NCBI GenBank assembly: GCA_002382045.1
Contig: DFZJ01000055.1
Location: forward strand, 1-19,039
Reading direction: 5' to 3'
DNA length: 19,039 nucleotides
From: Syntrophaceae bacterium UBA4059
GTDB lineage: Bacteria; Desulfobacterota; Syntrophia; Syntrophales; Smithellaceae
The position numbers and the translations under genes are program-made. The notes below the pieces were generated by a model. It was not told where the DNA came from, searched no databases, and saw only the letters and a program-made list of their open reading frames with translations. Below are positions 15,270-19,039 of the stretch, one piece after another. Position 1 is the first letter of the stretch, and every line of letters starts with the position of its first letter.

Positions 15270-16853
15270 ATGCAGGTAAAAATGAATAACAATAATTCCA
15301 TTGACGCGGATCATTTGCGAAGATTAACACAAATCGGTTTGGCGCTGTCTGCGGAAAAGAACATCGATCGCCTGTTGGAAAAAATATTAATTGAAACGCT
15401 CACCATCACGAACGCTGACGGCGGCACGCTTTATTTGATGTCCGAAAACGAAAGAGAGCTTCAGTTCGCTTTCATTCAGAATCAATCCATGGGGCTGAAG
15501 ATGGGAGGCACGGGCGAAAAAATAACCTGGCCGCCGATCAAACTGACCGGTGCGGATGGTTTGCCAAATCATTCCAATATTTCCGCGCATGTGGCGAATA
15601 CCGCAGAGGCGGTTCATATTGATGATGTTTACCATGCACCCGGTTTCAATTTTGAAGGTCCCCGGGAGTTTGATAAGAAAACGGGTTATCGTACGCAATC
15701 CATGCTGGTTGTTCCGATGCGCAATCATGACAATGATATCATCGGTGTTGTTCAACTGATTAACGCCAAAGATCCTGATACGGGGCGGGTATTCTCTTTT
15801 CCCTTGAAGGCGCAGGAGCTGGCCAAGTCACTGGCGTCACAGGCGGCGGTCGCTCTAACCAACAACATGCTTATTTTCGAGCTGAAGAATTTACTGGATG
15901 CTTTTATTCAATCCATTGCGCTGGCCATTGACGAAAAATCTCCCTATACCGGCGGGCATGTACGACGGGTAGCCGGTCTGACGATGAATATCGCGGAAAA
16001 GATTAACGCAACTCATGACGGACATTTTGCCGGGATCAGCTTTTCCGAGGATGAAATGCAGGAATTGCGCATGGCGGCCTGGCTGCATGATATCGGGAAA
16101 ATTACCACACCCGATCATGTTGTTGATAAAGCAACAAAATTAGAAAAAATATATGATCGGATTGAAGATGTTAAAACACGGTTTGAATTGCTTAAATGTG
16201 AATATCATCTGGCGATAAGGAATGCCCAAAAAAATTCAAGCGGGCATTCCCTGGAAGAAGCCGCCCGTGAACTAAAGGTTCTGGATGAAGAATATCAGTT
16301 CCTGGTGCAGGTCAATAGCGGCAGTGAATTTATTCAGGATGAAATGATCGAGCGGATCAAAAAGATCGCCAAAAGGCAGTGGACCACCAGCTCGCAGATT
16401 TTGCCCCTGCTCTCGGAAGATGAAGTTTACAATTTAAGTATCCGCCGGGGCACACTCAATGATGAAGAAAGGACCATGATCAATAATCACGCGGCTCTTA
16501 CCTATAAGATGCTGAACAAACTGCCTTTCCCGAAAAAGTTACACAAAATTGCCGAATACGCAGCCGCACATCACGAAAAACTTGACGGCAGCGGTTATCC
16601 GTTGGGCTTGAAGGGAGATCAACTTTCTCTGCAGTCGCGCATGATTGCCCTGGCCGACATTTTTGAGGCACTGACCGCCAAAGACCGGCCTTACAAAAAA
16701 GGAAAGACCCTGGGGGAGGTTTTACAAATAATAAAATTCATGGTTAAAGATCAACACATTGACTCAGATTTATACGACCTCTTTATTAAAGAAAAAATTT
16801 ATATGGACTATGCCCGAAGAGAACTGGCGCCGTTCCAGATCGATGTGGAATAA
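15270..16853 (+). CDS. GAF and HD-GYP domain protein (probable cyclic-di-GMP phosphodiesterase)
   Basis: A 527-residue cytoplasmic signalling protein with no membrane segment seen. A GAF sensor domain (about 12-200) includes VVPMRNHDNDIIGVVQLINA. The HD-GYP domain follows: GGHVRRV near 230, HD at 273-274 (HDIGK), H407, and HHEKLDGSGYP at 434-444. The signature residues are intact, so hydrolysis of cyclic-di-GMP is expected. About 100 extra residues, predicted helical and charged, lie between HDIGK and H407, where a standard HD-GYP domain has only about 30. The ATG at 15270 has AAGAGG nine bases upstream; the ATG at 15282 is possible. It is monocistronic by appearance: the next gene has its own promoter and riboswitch. 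The GAF ligand is unknown. Confidence 0.93.
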   Translation: MQVKMNNNNSIDADHLRRLTQIGLALSAEKNIDRLLEKILIETLTITNADGGTLYLMSENERELQFAFIQNQSMGLKMGGTGEKITWPPIKLTGADGLPNHSNISAHVANTAEAVHIDDVYHAPGFNFEGPREFDKKTGYRTQSMLVVPMRNHDNDIIGVVQLINAKDPDTGRVFSFPLKAQELAKSLASQAAVALTNNMLIFELKNLLDAFIQSIALAIDEKSPYTGGHVRRVAGLTMNIAEKINATHDGHFAGISFSEDEMQELRMAAWLHDIGKITTPDHVVDKATKLEKIYDRIEDVKTRFELLKCEYHLAIRNAQKNSSGHSLEEAARELKVLDEEYQFLVQVNSGSEFIQDEMIERIKKIAKRQWTTSSQILPLLSEDEVYNLSIRRGTLNDEERTMINNHAALTYKMLNKLPFPKKLHKIAEYAAAHHEKLDGSGYPLGLKGDQLSLQSRMIALADIFEALTAKDRPYKKGKTLGEVLQIIKFMVKDQHIDSDLYDLFIKEKIYMDYARRELAPFQIDVE

Positions 16854-16924
16854 ACTGCAAGTTACGCGCGATTCGACAGATCACCCCGTGTTTTTTACAT
16901 AACCGGAGGATTCATATTTTTTGC

Positions 16925-16952
16925 TTGATTTTATTTATTTGTGTGGTATGAA
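16925..16952 (+). promoter_or_regulatory. Probable sigma70 promoter of metK
   Basis: TTGATT (16925-16930) and TATGAA (16947-16952) are 16 bases apart, each matching four or more positions of the consensus. Transcription would start near 16959, just before the first stem of the riboswitch at 16961. That is what a short SAM-II leader needs. Confidence 0.5.
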
Positions 16953-16960
16953 ACAAACCC

Positions 16961-17009
16961 AGCGGTGATTTAAAGTAAATTGCTCCGCTCTATAAATGTG
17001 CTAAAGCAC
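16961..17009 (+). promoter_or_regulatory. SAM-II riboswitch aptamer upstream of metK
   Basis: A cis-acting RNA that binds S-adenosylmethionine. Stem P1 is AGCGG (16961-16965) with CCGCT (16985-16989). The conserved loop begins TGATTTAA (16966-16973) and ends TTGC (16980-16983). After P1 come ATAAATG (16992-16998) and the 3' strand GCTAAAG (17000-17006). This order and wording match the SAM-II class (H-type pseudoknot) as I know it from metX/metA leaders. The aptamer lies directly upstream of a SAM synthetase gene, an independent check on the ligand. I did not resolve every pseudoknot pair by eye. SAM-II was described mainly from Alphaproteobacteria, so its presence here is notable if the host is a desulfobacterium. 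Confidence 0.9.
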
Positions 17010-17045
17010 TGAAAATCAATGAATCAATTGAACCCGTGCTTTGGC
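17000..17045 (+). promoter_or_regulatory. Antiterminator of the SAM-II expression platform
   Basis: GCTAAAGCAC (17000-17009) is the aptamer's 3' strand and can pair over ten bases, with one G-T wobble, with GTGCTTTGGC (17036-17045). That partner covers the 5' arm and loop of the terminator at 17031-17056. The pairing therefore excludes both the ligand-bound aptamer and the terminator. It predicts transcription on without SAM and off with SAM. Confidence 0.75.
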
Positions 17046-17056
17046 GCGGGTTTTTT
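17031..17056 (+). terminator. Regulated intrinsic terminator in metK leader
   Basis: AACCCGTGC (17031-17039) pairs with GCGCGGGTT (17044-17052) around the loop TTTG, giving nine pairs with one T-G wobble, and a T-run continues to 17056. It lies inside the metK leader, 49 bases before the start codon, so it is an attenuator rather than a gene end. Confidence 0.88.
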
Positions 17057-17104
17057 AGTTCTGATGACTGAAATCCCGCATAAAAAACTGTAAGGAGAAA
17101 GATT

Positions 17105-18280
17105 ATGCAAATTTCGTCGGAAAGTGTCAAAGTGGGGCATCCTGATCTGGTTGCCGATATTATTGCGGCCAATGTGATTGCGGCTATCCTCGATGAAGAG
17201 AAAAAACAAAAGCTTACGCTGGCGAATATGCCGCATTGCGGCATTGAGGTTTTTCTGGGCAAGGGAATCTGCATGGTGGGCGGCGAGGTCAGAACAAGAG
17301 TTTATGTTGATGTTGATAAAATTGCCAGAGACTCTGTGATTGAACTCGGCTACAATCACGCCGCCGTCGGATTAAACGGTCATCTCATGGGTGTGCTCAA
17401 CGCGATTATTCCGCAGTCAGACGACATCAATCAGGGAACAAGCTGTCTTTTGAACAAGGATCAGGAAATCGGCGCGGGCGATCAGGGTATTATGTATGGT
17501 TTTGCCTGTGACGAGACCCCGGAACTTCTGCCCCTGCCTTATGTGCTGGTCAATAAAATGATGAGGGCCTTTGAGTTCTGTCAGGACCCGATTTTTGCGC
17601 CGGACGGGAAAGGTCAGGTGTCGGTTGATTACGACACCAAAACCGGCAAACCCCTGCGGGTAGCCAAGGTACTGATGTCCAACTCAATTGATTACCGTTT
17701 TGTCAAAGGCGATCGTTTGAAAGTGCGTGACCGGGCCAAGAAAATTGCTTTTGAGGCTTTAAAGGATTGCGTGGATAAGAAAACGGAGTTTTTATTCAAC
17801 CCCACCGGTGAATGGAATGCTATTAATTCCTGCAGTGCGGCGGATTCCGGTGTGACCGGACGCAAGCTGGTTGTACAGTTTTATGGCGGATATCCCGGCG
17901 CTCAACTGGGTGGCGGCGCGGTTGTCAATAAGACACCGGAAAAAGTGGATTGTTCGGCAGCCTTCGGCGCCCGCTATGTCGCCAAAAATATTGTGGCGGC
18001 GGGGCTTGCTTCCAAATGCGCCGTTCAGCTGGCTTATGCCATCGGCATTGCCTGCCCGTTTTCCATTTATGTCAACACATTTGGCACGGGCAAGGTCTCA
18101 GACGACAGACTGGAAAAAATGATTGAAGATCATTTTGATTTGACGCCGGAAGGCATGATCGAAAAATTCGACCTGCTCAACGGTAACATTTACCGCAAAA
18201 TCCCCCGGACATTCTTCATGGATGACTACCGCTGGGAAAAAACGGATATGGCCAAAACGCTGCAAAAAGCCGCAAAATAG
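17105..18280 (+). CDS. metK: S-adenosylmethionine synthetase (divergent MetK)
   Basis: Makes S-adenosylmethionine from methionine and ATP in the cytoplasm. The 391 residues contain SESVKVGHPD (5-14, with H12 and D14), GAGDQGIMYG (123-132), DGKGQV, TGRKL (R253, K254) and GGGAVVNKTPEKVDCSAA, where K276, K280 and D282 match the catalytic lysines and metal aspartate of E. coli MetK. Several nearby positions differ from the usual form: HPDK is HPDL, the RHGGGAFSG stretch is QLGGGAVVN, and VDRSAA is VDCSAA. It therefore belongs to a diverged branch but keeps the key residues, and the SAM-II riboswitch upstream supports the function. AAGGAG at 17092-17097 precedes the ATG. A strong terminator follows, so the gene is monocistronic. 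Confidence 0.94.
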   Translation: MQISSESVKVGHPDLVADIIAANVIAAILDEEKKQKLTLANMPHCGIEVFLGKGICMVGGEVRTRVYVDVDKIARDSVIELGYNHAAVGLNGHLMGVLNAIIPQSDDINQGTSCLLNKDQEIGAGDQGIMYGFACDETPELLPLPYVLVNKMMRAFEFCQDPIFAPDGKGQVSVDYDTKTGKPLRVAKVLMSNSIDYRFVKGDRLKVRDRAKKIAFEALKDCVDKKTEFLFNPTGEWNAINSCSAADSGVTGRKLVVQFYGGYPGAQLGGGAVVNKTPEKVDCSAAFGARYVAKNIVAAGLASKCAVQLAYAIGIACPFSIYVNTFGTGKVSDDRLEKMIEDHFDLTPEGMIEKFDLLNGNIYRKIPRTFFMDDYRWEKTDMAKTLQKAAK

Positions 18281-18291
18281 AGCAATGATTT

Positions 18292-18334
18292 ACAAAGAAA
18301 GGCCGAAGTGCAAAACACTTCGGCCTTTCTTTGT
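18292..18334 (+). terminator. Intrinsic terminator after metK
   Basis: A perfect 19-base-pair hairpin: 18292-18310 pairs with 18316-18334 around the loop CAAAA. The core is GGCCGAAGTG, and the 3' arm ends in the T-rich CTTTCTTTGT. It ends the metK transcript 11 bases after the stop codon. Confidence 0.9.
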
Positions 18335-18425
18335 GTGTGTCATTAAACGCATTGGATGCAGGCAACGCTTTGATTGAAAACAGGCTTCAAATTTCCGGGA
18401 TTGAAAAAAGTGGTCGGTTTTTATC

Positions 18426-18454
18426 TTGACACTCTGCAAGGAAATTCCTATAGT
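18426..18454 (+). promoter_or_regulatory. Near-consensus sigma70 promoter of the symporter gene
   Basis: TTGACA (18426-18431), a 17-base spacer, then TATAGT (18449-18454): a perfect -35 and a -10 with one mismatch. Transcription would begin near 18461, giving a 50-base leader before the ATG at 18511. Confidence 0.85.
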
Positions 18455-18510
18455 TCGCGGCGAAAAAATATCTATTGATCGTTTTGATCGCGAGGTTGGA
18501 CGAAAAAGCT

Positions 18511-19039
18511 ATGAGCAACTCAGGGGGAAAACGGGAGCACTGGGCAACCCGTGCCGGCTTTATTCTTGCTGCCTCAGGCTCGGCAATCGGACTGGGGAAT
18601 ATCTGGCGGTTTCCGTATATGACGGGTGAGCATGGCGGAGCGGCTTTCATGTTGATATACTTGGTTGCCGTCCTGCTGCTGGGCTATCCCCTGATTGTGA
18701 ATGAAATGATTTTGGGGCGCGCGGCGCAGCGCGATCCGGTCGGTGTCTTTAAAGTTCTTGCTCCGAACACTCCCTGGTGGCTGGTGGGAGCGCTTGGCGT
18801 GTTTACCGGCTTCATTATTCTTTCTTATTATGCCGTCGTTGCCGGTTGGTCAATGGCCTATATTTACAAGGTTGTAGTGGCCACGAGTACCCCCGGGATC
18901 GACCATGCCGGTGTATTCAAGAGTCACATCAGCAGCGTAGGGGAACCGATTATCTGGCAGGCCCTGTTCATACTCATCACCGTGAGCATTATTGCTGCCG
19001 GTGTGGTCAAAGGCATCCAGAGATGGTCCACCATTCTGA
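18511..19039 (+). CDS. Sodium:neurotransmitter symporter (NSS/SNF) family transporter, 3'-truncated
   Basis: A sodium-dependent transporter of the LeuT type, probably importing an amino acid across the inner membrane. The 176 visible residues start at ATG 18511 and run off the window. REHWATRAGFILAASGSAIGLGNIWRFP is the hallmark first membrane helix with its unwound sodium- and substrate-binding stretch (shown here in part: SGSAIGLGNIWRFP). It is followed by GGAAFMLIYLVAVLLLGYPL (helix 2), a GRAAQRDPVGVF loop and two further hydrophobic segments (FTGFIILSYYAVVAGW and WQALFILITVSIIAAGVV). The ribosome-binding site is weak (GGA at 18498-18500). A strong promoter stands upstream. Substrate cannot be predicted from the N-terminal third. 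Confidence 0.93.
   Translation, partial: MSNSGGKREHWATRAGFILAASGSAIGLGNIWRFPYMTGEHGGAAFMLIYLVAVLLLGYPLIVNEMILGRAAQRDPVGVFKVLAPNTPWWLVGALGVFTGFIILSYYAVVAGWSMAYIYKVVVATSTPGIDHAGVFKSHISSVGEPIIWQALFILITVSIIAAGVVKGIQRWSTIL

Noticed and set aside
18426..18629. Short open frame overlapping the symporter start in another frame
   Set aside because: It begins within the promoter, and the overlapping frame from 18511 encodes the unmistakable first helices of an NSS transporter.

Overview
The window looks like a piece of a mid-GC Gram-negative chromosome, most likely from a syntrophic or fatty-acid-oxidising member of the Desulfobacterota (Syntrophus/Smithella-like). This placement is inference from gene content: a long-chain acyl-CoA synthetase, two acyl-CoA dehydrogenases and a 3-hydroxyacyl-CoA dehydrogenase beside an HTH-cupin regulator, plus a GAF/HD-GYP signalling protein. 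No rRNA, tRNA, insertion sequence, CRISPR array or phage gene was found. Both ends cut genes: serine acetyltransferase on the left and a sodium:neurotransmitter-type symporter on the right.

Positions 1-1358 hold the 3' part of cysE and an HU gene, closed by a strong bidirectional terminator. Positions 1390-7693 form a beta-oxidation island. It has an acyl-CoA synthetase on the minus strand, a plus-strand operon (DUF5661 protein, HTH-cupin regulator, acyl-CoA dehydrogenase), and a minus-strand operon (3-hydroxybutyryl-CoA dehydrogenase, then a second acyl-CoA dehydrogenase). Enoyl-CoA hydratase and thiolase are not in the window.

Positions 7916-8307 carry a decayed PBP7-like D-alanyl-D-alanine endopeptidase. 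Positions 8381-14401 are a tightly packed, co-directional cluster: PHP phosphoesterase, GT4 glycosyltransferase, class I methyltransferase, single-domain alpha/alpha-toroid protein, left-handed beta-helix acyltransferase and radical SAM enzyme. A second methyltransferase converges on it (14428-15045). The set suggests assembly and decoration of an unidentified glycosylated small molecule, lipid or surface glycan. It is the best candidate for an undescribed system here.

Positions 15270-16853 encode a GAF/HD-GYP protein, probably a cyclic-di-GMP phosphodiesterase. Positions 16925-18280 are a well-resolved regulatory unit: promoter, SAM-II riboswitch aptamer, a mutually exclusive antiterminator/terminator pair, and a divergent metK. 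A strong terminator follows, and then a near-consensus sigma70 promoter drives the truncated symporter gene. MetK makes the S-adenosylmethionine used by the methyltransferases and the radical SAM enzyme upstream, though nothing shows that they are co-regulated.
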